In this document: in pieces, positions 34,124 through 43,799 of the stretch
Numbering within the stretch: position 1 is the first letter of the stretch
Layout of the letters: every line of letters begins with the position of its first letter
Assembly: GCA_963719875.1 (NCBI GenBank)
Contig: CAVRDJ010000002.1
Span: 2,976,001-3,040,000, forward strand
DNA: 64,000 nt
DNA from: Palsa-360 sp963719875
GTDB lineage: Bacteria; Acidobacteriota; Terriglobia; Acidiferrales; UBA7541
Reading direction: 5' to 3'
Program-made: the position numbers and the translations under genes
Notes under the pieces: model-generated
Seen by the model: the letters and a program-made list of their open reading frames with translations, nothing else
Databases searched by the model: none
Told to the model about the DNA's origin: nothing

Positions 34124-35053
34124 TTTTTTCCCGACGTTGTCGCTGATCAGGTCGCCGACCGCGATGGCCTGGCTGATCTGGTCGCGCAGATTCTTCATTT
34201 CGCCCGGTGCGTGGGACAGCATCAAAGTGTTTGTGTTCGCGGAAGCGCCGATTTCCTTCAAAGTGTCGAGGTACTGCGTGAGCAGCACCAGCGTCATCAC
34301 ATCGCGCGCCGTCGTGCCCTCGACGACTTTTTGGAAGTCCTCCACTGATTCCTTCAATCCGGCGATGATGGCTTTGCGTTGTGCGGCGATGCCTTCGCCT
34401 TGCAGGCGTTTGCTCTCCGCTTCCGCTTCGGCCTTTTTCACCGCGATGGTCTTATCGGCCTCACCCTTTGCCAGGGCCGCCTCTTGTTCGCGTCGCGCCG
34501 CGTTGATTTCATTCATGGCGGTCTTGACGCGAGCGTCCGGCACTATGTCGGTGACCAGCGCCCGCACGATGGAGAAGCCAAAGTTTTCCATTGTGGCATC
34601 GAGTTCGTCCTTGACGGCCTTGGCGATCTGATCCTTTTCGAGGTAGGCCTCGTCGAGCGCCAATTTCGGGACGTGGCCGAGGATGACGTTGTAGACGTAC
34701 GACTCGATTTGCTTTTGCGGGTCAGTGAGCTTGTAGTACGCGTCGCTTACCTTGTCGGCCAGAACCTGGTATTGGACCGAGACGGGGATGACCACGAACA
34801 CGTTGTCCTTGGTCTTGGTTTCGATCTTGAACGGGAGCTCCTGCACGCGCATGTCGACTCGGTGCACCGTCTCGGCATACGGCAACTTGAGCGAAAGGCC
34901 CGGGCCCGCGATGCGGGAAAATTTATTAAACCGTTCGACCACGCCGCGCTCAGCCGTGTTTATGGTGAAGAACGAACCGAGCAGCGCGCCCAAGACGATT
35001 AACGCTACAACGATTACCAGAATCAGGATCATGTAGGACGCTGGGCTATCCAT
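34118..35053 (-). CDS. SPFH/band 7 (stomatin-like) membrane protein
   Basis: Membrane-scaffold protein of 311 residues. One N-terminal membrane helix (about 7-30) is followed by the band 7 domain (AERGVVERFNKFSRIAGPGLSLKLPYAETVHRVDMRVQ, FVVIPVSVQYQV). A long coiled coil rich in Ala, Glu and Lys (about 190-225) and a C-terminal oligomerisation segment follow (LVLLTQYLDTLKEIGASANTNTLML). Such proteins organise membrane microdomains or control membrane proteases. No NfeD partner is adjacent. The C-terminus ends at the repeat described at 34045-34123. Confidence 0.92.
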   Translation of the reverse strand: MDSPASYMILILVIVVALIVLGALLGSFFTINTAERGVVERFNKFSRIAGPGLSLKLPYAETVHRVDMRVQELPFKIETKTKDNVFVVIPVSVQYQVLADKVSDAYYKLTDPQKQIESYVYNVILGHVPKLALDEAYLEKDQIAKAVKDELDATMENFGFSIVRALVTDIVPDARVKTAMNEINAARREQEAALAKGEADKTIAVKKAEAEAESKRLQGEGIAAQRKAIIAGLKESVEDFQKVVEGTTARDVMTLVLLTQYLDTLKEIGASANTNTLMLSHAPGEMKNLRDQISQAIAVGDLISDNVGKKS

Positions 35054-35212
35054 GGCTTTCTCCTATCCGGCAGGGAAGTCATCTCACAAGGAAGCCTCGG
35101 AAATCAAGGGCGGCGCAGCATCACCCGGGCCGTGACACTCGCGCGCGCAGATCGGAGAGGGAGCGATCCGCCTCGGATTGTGGTGTAATACGCGCTCGAT
35201 GGTGACAACCGG

Positions 35213-36184
35213 ATGAGCGCCTGGGAAAAATGGAAGAGACGCCCGCAGAATGTCTGGCTGCGCAGGGCGCTGTTTCAAGTTCATCTGTGGACCGGAATCG
35301 GCCTTGGCCTTTACGTTTTACTCATGAGTGTGACCGGCTCCGCGCTGGTTTTCCGGCGGGAAATGGTCAAGTCCCTTGCACGCGAGCCAAGCGTTGCCGC
35401 CGGTCCGGGCGCGCGGATGACCGAGGACGAACTCCAACGAGTTGCGAAGCGCGCTTATCCCGATTACGAAGTGACTCGCGTCTGGCAGCGAAAAAATCCC
35501 GACCAGGCTGTCGAGATCTGGATGGAGCGTCGCGGCAAGAGATTGCAGCGCCTGTTCAATCCGTACACGGGTGCTGATTTGGGCGATTCGCTGCGATTCG
35601 GATTTCGTTTCGTACTTTGGCTCGCGGACCTGCACGACAATCTTTTGCTGGCGCAGACAGGCCGCCTAATCAATGCCGCCGGAGGAATTTTCACGATGCT
35701 GCTCGTTCTCACGGGCGCGATCATTTGGTGGCCGGGGACCGGTGCCTGGCGCCGCAGCCTCAGCTTCCGCTGGAAAACGAATCCCAAGGGAATGAACTGG
35801 ACGCTGCACAGCGCGCTCGGGTTTTGGACCTTCGCGTTCATTTTCATGTGGGCGATTTCGGGAATTTACCTCTCGATTCCGACCACGTTCAATGCCGCGG
35901 TCGATTTCCTGGAGCCGCTGAATGTGTCCAGCCGAAGCCTGCGTTTTGGAGATCGGGTCTTGTACTGGCTGGCGCAGGCGCACTTCGGCCGGTTCGCGGG
36001 CGTTCCGGTGAAAATTATTTGGACAGTCATGGGACTCGTGCCCTCAGCCTTGTTCGTTACGGGCTTGCTGATGTGGTGGAAGCGAGTGCTGAAACCATGG
36101 TTGGGAAGAAAAGCGCTTGTCCCGCCGAAGATGCAGGGGGTCGAAGCGACGCGTGCTGAAAATTCGGTTCAAGCGCGTCCATAG
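35213..36184 (+). CDS. PepSY-associated transmembrane protein
   Basis: A 323-residue inner-membrane protein with four hydrophobic segments: about 25-48 (FQVHLWTGIGLGLYVLLMSVTGSALVF), 158-178, 210-232 and 270-292. A PepSY-like extracytoplasmic domain lies between the first and second (RMTEDELQRVAKRAYPDYEVTRVW). Conserved histidines in FQVHLW, LADLHDNLLL, LHSALGFW and QAHFG fit members linked to iron or haem reduction, a family-based inference. It is transcribed divergently from the SPFH gene. A GAGAC-type context upstream of the ATG is weak. Confidence 0.87.
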   Translation: MSAWEKWKRRPQNVWLRRALFQVHLWTGIGLGLYVLLMSVTGSALVFRREMVKSLAREPSVAAGPGARMTEDELQRVAKRAYPDYEVTRVWQRKNPDQAVEIWMERRGKRLQRLFNPYTGADLGDSLRFGFRFVLWLADLHDNLLLAQTGRLINAAGGIFTMLLVLTGAIIWWPGTGAWRRSLSFRWKTNPKGMNWTLHSALGFWTFAFIFMWAISGIYLSIPTTFNAAVDFLEPLNVSSRSLRFGDRVLYWLAQAHFGRFAGVPVKIIWTVMGLVPSALFVTGLLMWWKRVLKPWLGRKALVPPKMQGVEATRAENSVQARP

Positions 36185-36229
36185 CTTCTGTCAATTAGCA
36201 AGCAGGTCGTTCCGGATTATTGTTTGTTC

Positions 36230-36375
36230 TTCTCTGTGCCCTCTGTGTTGAAAGATTTTACGGCGTGCGAATCGCGCAAGAATTCAAAAGCTTTCAACAC
36301 AGAGAACACAGAGGGCACAGAGAAAACAGAGACGAGGCCTGTGGTTTGCACCAGTCACCAATCACCAGTCACATC
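36230..36375. repeat. CTCTGTGCCCTCTGTGTT inverted and composite repeat
   Basis: TTCTCTGTGCCCTCTGTGTT with GAAAG (36230-36254) is inverted against CTTTC then AACACAGAGAACACAGAGGG (36291-36324). GTTTGCACCAGTCACCAATC and ACCAGTCAC follow, up to the stop of the radical SAM gene. It shares both modules with 34045-34123, and the CTCTGTGCCCTCTGTG core with 49226-49254. Confidence 0.75.
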
Positions 36376-37401
36376 CTAATGAAGCTGCACGAGCGATTCC
36401 GGCGAGGACGGCGGCGCTGCAATGGGCTTGAGCGTTTGCGGACCGCGCCAGTTGTCCACCACGGCGATTTGCTGGACGCAGGAAACCGTGCAGAGCGGAG
36501 CGCAATGTTTTTTCGTGAAGTATTCGCGGCGCAGATCTTCGGCCGTGTATTTTTCCAGCGGGATGGCCGGATAGCCGCGCTGCTGCGAGCACCAGTGCAC
36601 GAGGCCGTCCTCGCAGACGTAGAGGTAGCGCGAGCCGGAGCGACACCGCCAGTCGTTCGTCTTGCCCTTGGCGATATTGTGCTGGAACCCGTTGATGCGC
36701 GAAAACCCGCGCTTGCCCATGGCCATGATTTCTTCAAAGATTTCAATCTCCCGCCCGCCGAGGGGTTTCAATTGTCCCTGGCCATCGTGCAGGATACCCA
36801 CGGTGCTGGTGAAGCCCAATTCCTGCGCGCGGCGCGCCACCTGCAGCGCGTCCTCCGGATTTTTTACGCCGCTGCCGAGCACGGAATTGATATTCACCTG
36901 AAACACGGCGTGCTCGGCCAGCAACTTCAATTTCTGATCGAGCACTTTGAGGCTTTTTTTCGAGACTTCATCGGGCACTGCGTTGTCGATGCTGATCTGC
37001 AGATATTCGAGGCCCGCGCGATTCAGCCTCTCGATGCGCTCGGCGGTGAGGAGATAGCCGTTCGTGATCATTCCGGAAAGGATTCCGTTATTGCGCATGC
37101 GCACGATGATCTGGTCAAGCTCTGGATGCAAGAGCGGTTCGCCGCCGCTGATCGTGACGACCGCTGTGCCAAGTTCCCCCAGCCGGTCGATCCGGCGAAT
37201 CATTTCCGCGGTGTCCACCGGCTTGGAGTGATCGTCGAATTCGTTGCAATACGTGCAGGCCAGATTGCAGCGCCGGATCGGAATGATATGCACGAGCAGC
37301 GGATGCCGCGTGGACACCAATCCCTTCACGACGCCGCGCAATTCGCGGATACGCGTGCGCCAGGATCGCAATCGCCTCCGCGTTTTCGTGCTGAGCGGCA
37401 T
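36376..37401 (-). CDS. Radical SAM protein with C-terminal cysteine cluster
   Basis: A 341-residue radical S-adenosylmethionine enzyme. The cluster motif is CNLACTYC (about residue 44), followed by ISGGEPLLHPELD and MITNGYLLTAERIERLNRAGLEYLQISID. The C-terminal part has further cysteines (WRCRSGS, LYVCEDG, WCSQQRG, HCAPLCTVSC), resembling a SPASM or twitch domain for extra iron-sulphur clusters. MoaA-like or peptide-modifying roles are possible, but no substrate gene is near. The start at 37401 has no ribosome site. TATAGT lies 8-13 bases upstream, so the mRNA may be leaderless. An upstream extension to 37551 is rejected. Confidence 0.85.
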   Translation of the reverse strand: MPLSTKTRRRLRSWRTRIRELRGVVKGLVSTRHPLLVHIIPIRRCNLACTYCNEFDDHSKPVDTAEMIRRIDRLGELGTAVVTISGGEPLLHPELDQIIVRMRNNGILSGMITNGYLLTAERIERLNRAGLEYLQISIDNAVPDEVSKKSLKVLDQKLKLLAEHAVFQVNINSVLGSGVKNPEDALQVARRAQELGFTSTVGILHDGQGQLKPLGGREIEIFEEIMAMGKRGFSRINGFQHNIAKGKTNDWRCRSGSRYLYVCEDGLVHWCSQQRGYPAIPLEKYTAEDLRREYFTKKHCAPLCTVSCVQQIAVVDNWRGPQTLKPIAAPPSSPESLVQLH

Positions 37402-37695
37402 CGCTAAACTATACAGGGATTTGGAGTGGTTTTGAACCCACCGGCGATTTCGTTCTGGCCACTCTCCAACCACGGCGTTTCCACGGATTGGGTGGACGGA
37501 AGCGCAATTATAGACAGTTCCCCATCTGAGGGCGCAGCCATGGAGCGACACCTGCGAAGCTTGCTCGCGATTAGCTGTTTAATCACACAGGATTTGGATT
37601 CTGCGTCGTCCCGCGTTTGGAGAGTTATCCTAAAAGAGACGGCTTCCCTCCGTAGTCCGCAGCTACAAGTAGACGGTACTTTAATGGTGGGTGTT

Positions 37696-39846
37696 ATGAA
37701 AACCTATGAGGCGCCAGGAAAATTGAACACGGCCCTCACGGAACCTGAGATCGCGGCTCGCCCCGACCACGGCACCGATTGGATAGGTCTCGCGTGGCTG
37801 GCCCTTCTTGTGGCCGCGGGCTTAACTGCCTACGAACGATTGGTGCATTTCACATTCCCCCACTTAAAGTCCTGGCAGTATCAGACCGTGACGGTTTGCG
37901 TTGGGACGATTGCTGCGGTAATTGGTAGCTACTACTTGACGCGGAAACTCGGACGCGCCCTTTCGCTGCACGCCCAAGCGGAGAAAAAGCTGGCTTTGGA
38001 GCGCAATGTCCTCCGCACCGTGACCGATAACATCCCCGACAGTATCTTCGCCAAGGATATCGAAGGCCGTTATCTCCTCGCGAATAAGGCCTTCGCCTCG
38101 ATTCATGGAATGAAGTCGCCTGACGAATTATTGGGGAAGACAGCCTTTGATTTGTTTCCGAAGGAGCGGGCCAATGCTTTGCACAGTGACGATCTGCTGG
38201 TGATGAGATCGGGCGGTGCCGTAATGGAAACGGAGCGCACGGCAGTAGACGCTGAAGGAAACGTGAAGATGCTCCAGACGACCAAAGTTCCCTTGATCGA
38301 CAAGAGCGAAACGGTTGTGGGGATCGTCGGCTTGCACCGGGACATTACCCGGCGAAAAGAGGCGGAACAAAAGTTGCGGCAGAGCGAGGCCAACTTGGCG
38401 GCTGCGCAGAGGATCGCCCATTTTGGAAGTTTTGAGCTGGATCTCGTCAACCTCGATGATCCGGATAAGAACCCAGTTTCCTGGTCGGACGAAGTGTTTC
38501 GGATCTACGGGTATGAGCCCGGGGGTGTCGAACAGTCGAGGCGGACTTTCTTTCGCATGGTGCATCCGGATGAGAGGGAGGAAGTGCGGCAGGCGCTGGA
38601 TTACGCCCTCCGTGAAGCCAAGCCGTACACAATTGATTTCAGAATCATCCGTCCGGACGGCTCCGAGCGAAACATCCATGGACGCGGCGATATCATCTTC
38701 GATCCGAAGACCCATAAACCTCTGAAGCTGGTGGGGAGCGTTCAGGACGTCACTGACCGCGTACAGGCGGAAATCCAGCTGCATAACGCCAACCAAGAAT
38801 TGGCTGAGAAAGTGCAGGAATTGGAGCGGCGCACGAAGGAAATCAATCTTTTGAGCGAAATGGGAAGCCGGCTGCAGTCTTGTAAGGATGCAGAAGAAGC
38901 TTACTTGCAGATCAGCTCCACGGCGGAAAAGCTATTTCCAAGATGGTCGGGCGCGCTCTGCGTAACCAGCGCTTCTAGAACGGCGGTGGAGACCGTTGCC
39001 GATTGGGGCAAGACCGGTCAGGGGGAACGTGTCTTTTCCCCGGACGATTGCTGGGCGTTACGTCAAGGGCATCTGCAATCATCGCGGCGCGGGGAAAAGG
39101 CTTCCGCTTGCCGCCACATTGATCTGACGGATGTGACCGAGTCTCTTTGTGTGCCCTTCATGGCGCAAAATGAAGCGCTTGGAATCGTGAGTTTGCAAAT
39201 GAGGAGCGGGCTGGAGCAGCAGGAACCGACGCCTCGATCCTCGGTCGAAGCGGAGCGCCAGCTGGCGGAGGTGCTAGCCAAACAGGTGGCCTTGGCCCTT
39301 GGGAATCTAAAATTGAAGGAGAGTCTTCGCAACCAGTCCATTTGCGATCCGCTGACCGGACTTTTCAATCGCCGCTACATGGAAGAATCGCTGGAACGGG
39401 AATTCAGCCGGGCGAATCGCAACAAAACCACTGTGGCGATTGTCATGATGGACCTGGACCACTTCAAGCGGTTTAACGACACGTTTGGCCACCAGGCTGG
39501 CGACGCGCTTCTTCGCACGCTCGGAGATTTTTTGAGAAGGAACACGCGGGGCCAGGATATCGCCTGCCGCTACGGTGGAGAGGAGTTCGCTATCGTGCTC
39601 ACCGATTCTAATTTACCTGGCGCTATCCAAAGAGCCGAAATCTTGCGTCAACAAGTGAAACAACTGAGCGTGGAGTACGCCGGCCAGCTCCTGGGAGCCA
39701 TCAGCGTGTCGATCGGTGTGGCTCTCTTTCCCGACCACGGTACAACGATGGGCGATGTTCTGAGAGCTTCCGACCAGGCTCTGTATTGCGCCAAACGCGA
39801 GGGCCGTGACCGCGTCTCCGCGTGGACTGCAGAGGCAGTGGTCTGA
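37696..39846 (+). CDS. PAS/GAF sensor diguanylate cyclase (GGDEF)
   Basis: Probable synthase of cyclic-di-GMP, 716 residues. Two membrane segments lie near the N-terminus (about 30-55 and 62-85). Two PAS domains follow (about 110-230 and 240-365; FRMVHPDEREEV is a PAS-type 3 signature), then a GAF domain (about 390-540). The C-terminal GGDEF domain starts at about 555: DPLTGLFNRRYMEESLEREF, MMDLDHFKRFNDTFGHQAGDALL and an intact RYGGEEF. RGQD, five residues before GGEEF, is an inhibitory I-site. ATG at 37696 follows GGTGGG; ATG at 37684 is also in frame. The longer frame from 37426 is not supported. Confidence 0.93.
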   Translation: MKTYEAPGKLNTALTEPEIAARPDHGTDWIGLAWLALLVAAGLTAYERLVHFTFPHLKSWQYQTVTVCVGTIAAVIGSYYLTRKLGRALSLHAQAEKKLALERNVLRTVTDNIPDSIFAKDIEGRYLLANKAFASIHGMKSPDELLGKTAFDLFPKERANALHSDDLLVMRSGGAVMETERTAVDAEGNVKMLQTTKVPLIDKSETVVGIVGLHRDITRRKEAEQKLRQSEANLAAAQRIAHFGSFELDLVNLDDPDKNPVSWSDEVFRIYGYEPGGVEQSRRTFFRMVHPDEREEVRQALDYALREAKPYTIDFRIIRPDGSERNIHGRGDIIFDPKTHKPLKLVGSVQDVTDRVQAEIQLHNANQELAEKVQELERRTKEINLLSEMGSRLQSCKDAEEAYLQISSTAEKLFPRWSGALCVTSASRTAVETVADWGKTGQGERVFSPDDCWALRQGHLQSSRRGEKASACRHIDLTDVTESLCVPFMAQNEALGIVSLQMRSGLEQQEPTPRSSVEAERQLAEVLAKQVALALGNLKLKESLRNQSICDPLTGLFNRRYMEESLEREFSRANRNKTTVAIVMMDLDHFKRFNDTFGHQAGDALLRTLGDFLRRNTRGQDIACRYGGEEFAIVLTDSNLPGAIQRAEILRQQVKQLSVEYAGQLLGAISVSIGVALFPDHGTTMGDVLRASDQALYCAKREGRDRVSAWTAEAVV

Positions 39847-39964
39847 AAAGCCCGTATTCGTTCTCCTTCGCGTCCTCGCCCTGAGTGGTATTCCCGGACA
39901 ATACAATTACCGGCGGTCCTTCTCCCGCCATTATGGCGAGGTGCGCTCTGCTTTTTGGGGCCGA

Positions 39965-40798
39965 TCAATCCGCGGCAGTCATCGCCGAAAGCGCCGGTTC
40001 GATCCTGCCGAGGCGAGCGAGGCTTTCTTCGCGCGAGCGCGTCAGCCGGTCAAACCAGGCAAGGCCGGGCAGCTTGCCGATGGTGGCGTCGATTCGAGCG
40101 GCCACTTCGCTGCCGCGCGAGTCGCCGAGGATGAAGCGGTTCATCCAGTCGACTTCCGAATCGGGCTTTACGCCCCCGCCGACCGGCATCCAGAAATACC
40201 GGATGACTCCGGTGGTAAGGCGCTGCGCAGCGCGCGGCACGAGGTGCTCGCGCGCCATATTGTAATAAAACGAAAAGTGGCGCCGCTCGTCCTTTGCCAG
40301 ACGGCGCAACAATTCGGCCAGCATCGGATGGCGAGAACGCGCAGCCAGAATGCCGTAGCCTTCGAGCGTGGTCAGTTCGGAGATCGCGCCCCAGGTGAGA
40401 TAGACCGCGTGAAAGTGGCGCGAAATCTGGCAAATCAGCGACGAGCCGGCGCTCTCGATCCAGTCGCGCCACGACGCTTCTTTCTGAACTTCCGCCATGC
40501 GGGCCGGGGAAAATGAGACGCCGGCAGCTTCGAGAAACCGCCGCAGGGTGTGCCCGTGGAAAAATTCTTCATAGGCCCAGCAGCTCAAGAAGGACGTCGT
40601 GCGCGGATCTCGAATGGCGCACGTGGAGAGGATACCCTTTAAGTAAACGATCGTGTGGGTCTCGATGTCCATCATGTAGGTGAGGCAGCGAATTTCCTCT
40701 TCCGAGAGGGGATAACGCGGCGCCTGGCTGAAGTCCATGTCGCTCGCGTCCACTTTCTTGGAGTGCTCGAGATAGCTTTCCAGGTTGAACTCTGGCAT
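39965..40798 (-). CDS. Ferritin-like diiron protein, acyl-ACP desaturase family
   Basis: A 277-residue helical protein with the full diiron ligand set: Glu in DIETHT, EExxH in YEEFFHGHTLRRFLEAAG, Glu in TTLEGYG and DExxH in AKDERRHFSFYYNMA. WxYEExxHGxxLRRFL and DERRHFxFY match soluble acyl-carrier-protein desaturases (DesA-like), so fatty-acid desaturation or a related oxygenation is likely. The start at 40798 has GAGAGG 11 bases upstream; the frame runs on to 41053 only through the miniature element. It has no genetic neighbour in lipid metabolism here. Confidence 0.82.
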   Translation of the reverse strand: MPEFNLESYLEHSKKVDASDMDFSQAPRYPLSEEEIRCLTYMMDIETHTIVYLKGILSTCAIRDPRTTSFLSCWAYEEFFHGHTLRRFLEAAGVSFSPARMAEVQKEASWRDWIESAGSSLICQISRHFHAVYLTWGAISELTTLEGYGILAARSRHPMLAELLRRLAKDERRHFSFYYNMAREHLVPRAAQRLTTGVIRYFWMPVGGGVKPDSEVDWMNRFILGDSRGSEVAARIDATIGKLPGLAWFDRLTRSREESLARLGRIEPALSAMTAAD

Positions 40799-40945
40799 GG
40801 CGTATTTGTCCTCTCGCCGAATGTCCGTGCTATGCAGCTCAATACGGAATTCCCGCGCGAATGGATGATGTGGCTGCGCGAGAATCAGCAGATTGGCTTG
40901 GTTCAGGTGAAGGCTAGGATGACAAGTACAGCCAGTGGGTTTTAG

Positions 40946-41074
40946 AGTCTGTGTGAGAACTCGGTTTTGGTTCATGTGGCGCCCGCCTTCAGGCGGGCAT
41001 CTGCTTGATTCCAAAGTGCCCGCCTGAAGGCGGGCGCTACAAAGACGTACCAATTTTCAGTTCTCACACAGACT
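40946..41074. mobile_element. 129-bp miniature element with terminal inverted repeats (copy B, inverted)
   Basis: Copy of the element at 8782-8910 in opposite orientation, with 4 differences in 129 bases by my count. The core repeat (40977-41040) has GTGGC instead of GTAGC at one end. TTTAG lies on both sides in direct orientation (40941-40945 and 41076-41080). It sits in the 411-base divergent gap 40799-41209, which otherwise has a solitary half-repeat and no gene. Confidence 0.75.
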
Positions 41075-41098
41075 CTTTAGCTCCTGCAAGATTAAGAT

Positions 41099-41122
41099 TC
41101 CACAGGCTGAAGCCTGTGCTAC
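41099..41122. repeat. Solitary half of the GCAGGCTTCAGCCTG repeat
   Basis: A single arm, CACAGGCTGAAGCCTGTGCT then AC, without a partner within 100 bases. It shows that single hairpin units can exist, as expected if pairs form or decay from single units. It lies about 90 bases before the start of the exported-protein gene. Confidence 0.8.
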
Positions 41123-41209
41123 CTGATTCGCCTCTTCGGCAATTTCGTGTACTATTAGATTTCAGGGAACCGGGGCCAATCGCACGGCCATCGCTAGCGG
41201 GAGCACACC

Positions 41210-41776
41210 ATGAAGGCGCACTTGATTCGGGCCATCGCCATTGCTTCTCTTTTGCTGGGGTTTTTTGCTGTTCGGAATGCGCACGCGCAGCAGCGCGGGC
41301 CGTCGACGGCCGACGAGCGAGCCCGGGCCGTTAAGATCGCGCACGAACTCGAAGGAGACCCGCTCGCCAAGGAGGCCAAGGACAATCGTGAATGGGTCAT
41401 CCAATGGATCGTGGATATTCCGGACATCACCGTGAACGTATGCTTCGACTATTTTGGCAAGATGCCCAAGCCGCCCCGGGGACATTCCAAGGAAATTGTC
41501 AACCAGATGATCATCTCGAGCGCCTCGTTCATGATCGAGCACCCGGATAAAGCCAAAGATGAACAGGCGGTGGCAACGGCGGGCTTGCTCGGTGCACTGA
41601 AGGCGTATCAGTCGATCCTCAAGGCGGAACCCGACGCGCGCTGGCCCTACGTGGATAAGATTGTCCAGATGCGCGATCAGGGAAAGCTTGACGACTTCGT
41701 TTCCGATACGCGCCGGAAGTGTGCGCAGGACGAAGAAGAACCCGATCCGGACACCATCCGCGCAGAGGCGCGCTGA
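41210..41776 (+). CDS. Exported protein of unknown function, 188 residues
   Basis: A signal peptide (MKAHLIRAIAIASLLLGFFA then VRNAHA-Q) precedes a helical mature part of about 160 residues. Visible stretches are ADERARAVKIAHELEGDPLAKEAKDNREWVIQWIVDIPDITVNVC and LGALKAYQSILKAEPDARWPYVD; the tail is acidic. Two mature cysteines (in VNVCFDYF and RKCAQ) may form a disulphide. I recall similar exported proteins in acidobacterial genomes but cannot verify it here. Periplasmic location is inferred from the signal. The function is unknown. Confidence 0.75.
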   Translation: MKAHLIRAIAIASLLLGFFAVRNAHAQQRGPSTADERARAVKIAHELEGDPLAKEAKDNREWVIQWIVDIPDITVNVCFDYFGKMPKPPRGHSKEIVNQMIISSASFMIEHPDKAKDEQAVATAGLLGALKAYQSILKAEPDARWPYVDKIVQMRDQGKLDDFVSDTRRKCAQDEEEPDPDTIRAEAR

Positions 41777-41879
41777 ATTGTCCCGCTGGTCCGGCAACCT
41801 CATAATTCCTGTTCGATCTTTCCGCGAGCGGTCTTGTGTCCGTGGCCGTCCCGGAGAAGACTGACACGGGCTGCAAACG

Positions 41880-42440
<561 letters not shown>

Positions 42441-42446
42441 ATTTTT

Positions 42447-42517
42447 GTAGCGCAGGCTTCAGCCTGTGGGTTTTGGTCAAGCACACGCCAAACCCCACAG
42501 GCTGAAGCCTGCGCCAC
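42447..42517. repeat. Paired-hairpin repeat between convergent trpG and trpD, one decayed end
   Basis: GTAGCGCAGGCTTCAGCCTG arm 6 bases after the trpG stop. The right end reads GCGCCAC in place of GCGCTAC, a C for T change in the otherwise fixed terminus. It ends 6 bases from the trpD stop and fills the whole convergent junction. Confidence 0.9.
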
Positions 42518-42523
42518 TTCTTG

Positions 42524-43543
42524 TTACTTTGGCGTGAACGCAACGAGCGCGTCGAGTTTTTTGCGGGCTTCGCCGGAATCGATAGACGCGGCGGCGAGCT
42601 GCGCGCCCTCGAGAAAATCGGCGGCGCGGCCGGAGGCGACAATCGCGGCGGCGGCGTTGGCGACAACGATATCCCGGCGGGGGCCGGCCTCGCCGGAAAG
42701 AATCGCGCGGATGAGGCCCGCGTTTTCCGCCGCGTCTCCTCCCGAAATGGAGTCGAGCGGCGCGCGCTCCAGACCGAAATCTTCGGGCGTGATTTGATAG
42801 ATCCGCACCACATCGCGGAGCACGTCGCCAACCGTGGTTTCGCCGGCCAGCGAAATTTCATCCAGGCCGCCCGCGCCGTGAACGACGAACGCGCGCTCGA
42901 TGTCAAGTTCGCTCAGAACCAGCGCCACTTTCTCCACGACTTTCTCCGAGAAAACCCCGGCTACCTGCGCGCGGGCGCCCGCTGGATTGGTCAGAGGACC
43001 GAGCAAGTTGAACGCGGTGCGCCCCAGGCGGCGCCGCGCCGGCATGGCGTGCCGCATGGCCGTGTGCAACGCGGGCGCAAAAAGAAAGCCGATCCCGATC
43101 TCGCGAATGGCCGCGCCGACCCGTTCCGCCGGAACATCGAGCGAAACCCCGAGCGCTTCCAAAACATCCGCCGAACCGCATTTCGACGAGATGGAGCGGT
43201 TGCCGTGCTTGGCGACGCGCACGCCCGCGCCGGCCACAACGAATGCCGCCGCCGTCGAGATATTGAATGTCCCCGAGGAATCGCCGCCGGTGCCGCAGGT
43301 GTCCACCAGCAATTCATCAGGGCGCGATCCGTCCGCAAAAACCGGCGTCGCGTGCCGCCGCATCGCGCGAGCGAAGCCGACGAGCTCTCCGACCGTTTCA
43401 CCCTTCGCGCGCAGTACCGTCAGAAGCGCAACGATGGTCTCTTCGTTCGAGCGCCCGGAAAGAATCTCTTCCATGGCGATTTCGGCTTCCTGGCGCGAAA
43501 GGTCCGAGCCCGCCTCCACTTTTTTGATGAGCGTATTCAGCAT
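42524..43543 (-). CDS. trpD: Anthranilate phosphoribosyltransferase
   Basis: Transfers phosphoribosyl from PRPP to anthranilate in tryptophan synthesis. It has 339 residues. LLVDTCGTGGDSSGTFNISTAAAFVVAGAGVRVAKHGNRSISSKCGSADVLEALG is the PRPP- and anthranilate-binding core. Helical N-terminal (EAEIAMEEILSGRSNEETIVALLTVLRAKGET) and LGPLTNPAGARAQVAGVF segments match TrpD. It is orphaned from the trpCFBA operon at 4.5 kb and faces trpG across a repeat. A GGACGGGC-type repeat lies just upstream. Confidence 0.96.
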   Translation of the reverse strand: MLNTLIKKVEAGSDLSRQEAEIAMEEILSGRSNEETIVALLTVLRAKGETVGELVGFARAMRRHATPVFADGSRPDELLVDTCGTGGDSSGTFNISTAAAFVVAGAGVRVAKHGNRSISSKCGSADVLEALGVSLDVPAERVGAAIREIGIGFLFAPALHTAMRHAMPARRRLGRTAFNLLGPLTNPAGARAQVAGVFSEKVVEKVALVLSELDIERAFVVHGAGGLDEISLAGETTVGDVLRDVVRIYQITPEDFGLERAPLDSISGGDAAENAGLIRAILSGEAGPRRDIVVANAAAAIVASGRAADFLEGAQLAAASIDSGEARKKLDALVAFTPK

Positions 43544-43564
43544 AGGTGGGCGGGCCTCGCTCCC

Positions 43565-43638
43565 GTAGGACGGGCTTCAGCCTGTCGGGTTTCCATAGGG
43601 AGGTCCATCAAAAAGCGGCAGGCTGAAGCCCGTCCTAC
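43565..43638. repeat. Paired-hairpin repeat, GGACGGGCTTCAGCCTGTC subtype
   Basis: Arms GTAGGACGGGCTTCAGCCTG and its near complement ending CCCGTCCTAC. It lies 21 bases upstream of the trpD start, in the divergent trpD-sucC gap, so it precedes two genes rather than following one. Confidence 0.88.
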
Positions 43639-43725
43639 GAAGACCGTGAAATTCATGCGCGGGGGGAGCACAACCGCACTGTTCCGAATTGGCATCCGTT
43701 GCAGACTCACATTTTTCCTTTCACC

Positions 43726-43752
43726 TTGCCCGGTTCGAGTGTTCCCTATAAA
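43726..43752 (+). promoter_or_regulatory. Candidate sigma-70 type promoter for sucC
   Basis: TTGCCC (43726-43731) and TATAAA (43747-43752) with a 15-base spacer, about 48 bases before the sucC ATG. The spacer is shorter than ideal, so this is a weak candidate. Confidence 0.3.
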
Positions 43753-43799
43753 CTCTAAAGTTTCCAAAGTAAGCAAATTCTAGCACTGATGGACGGACG

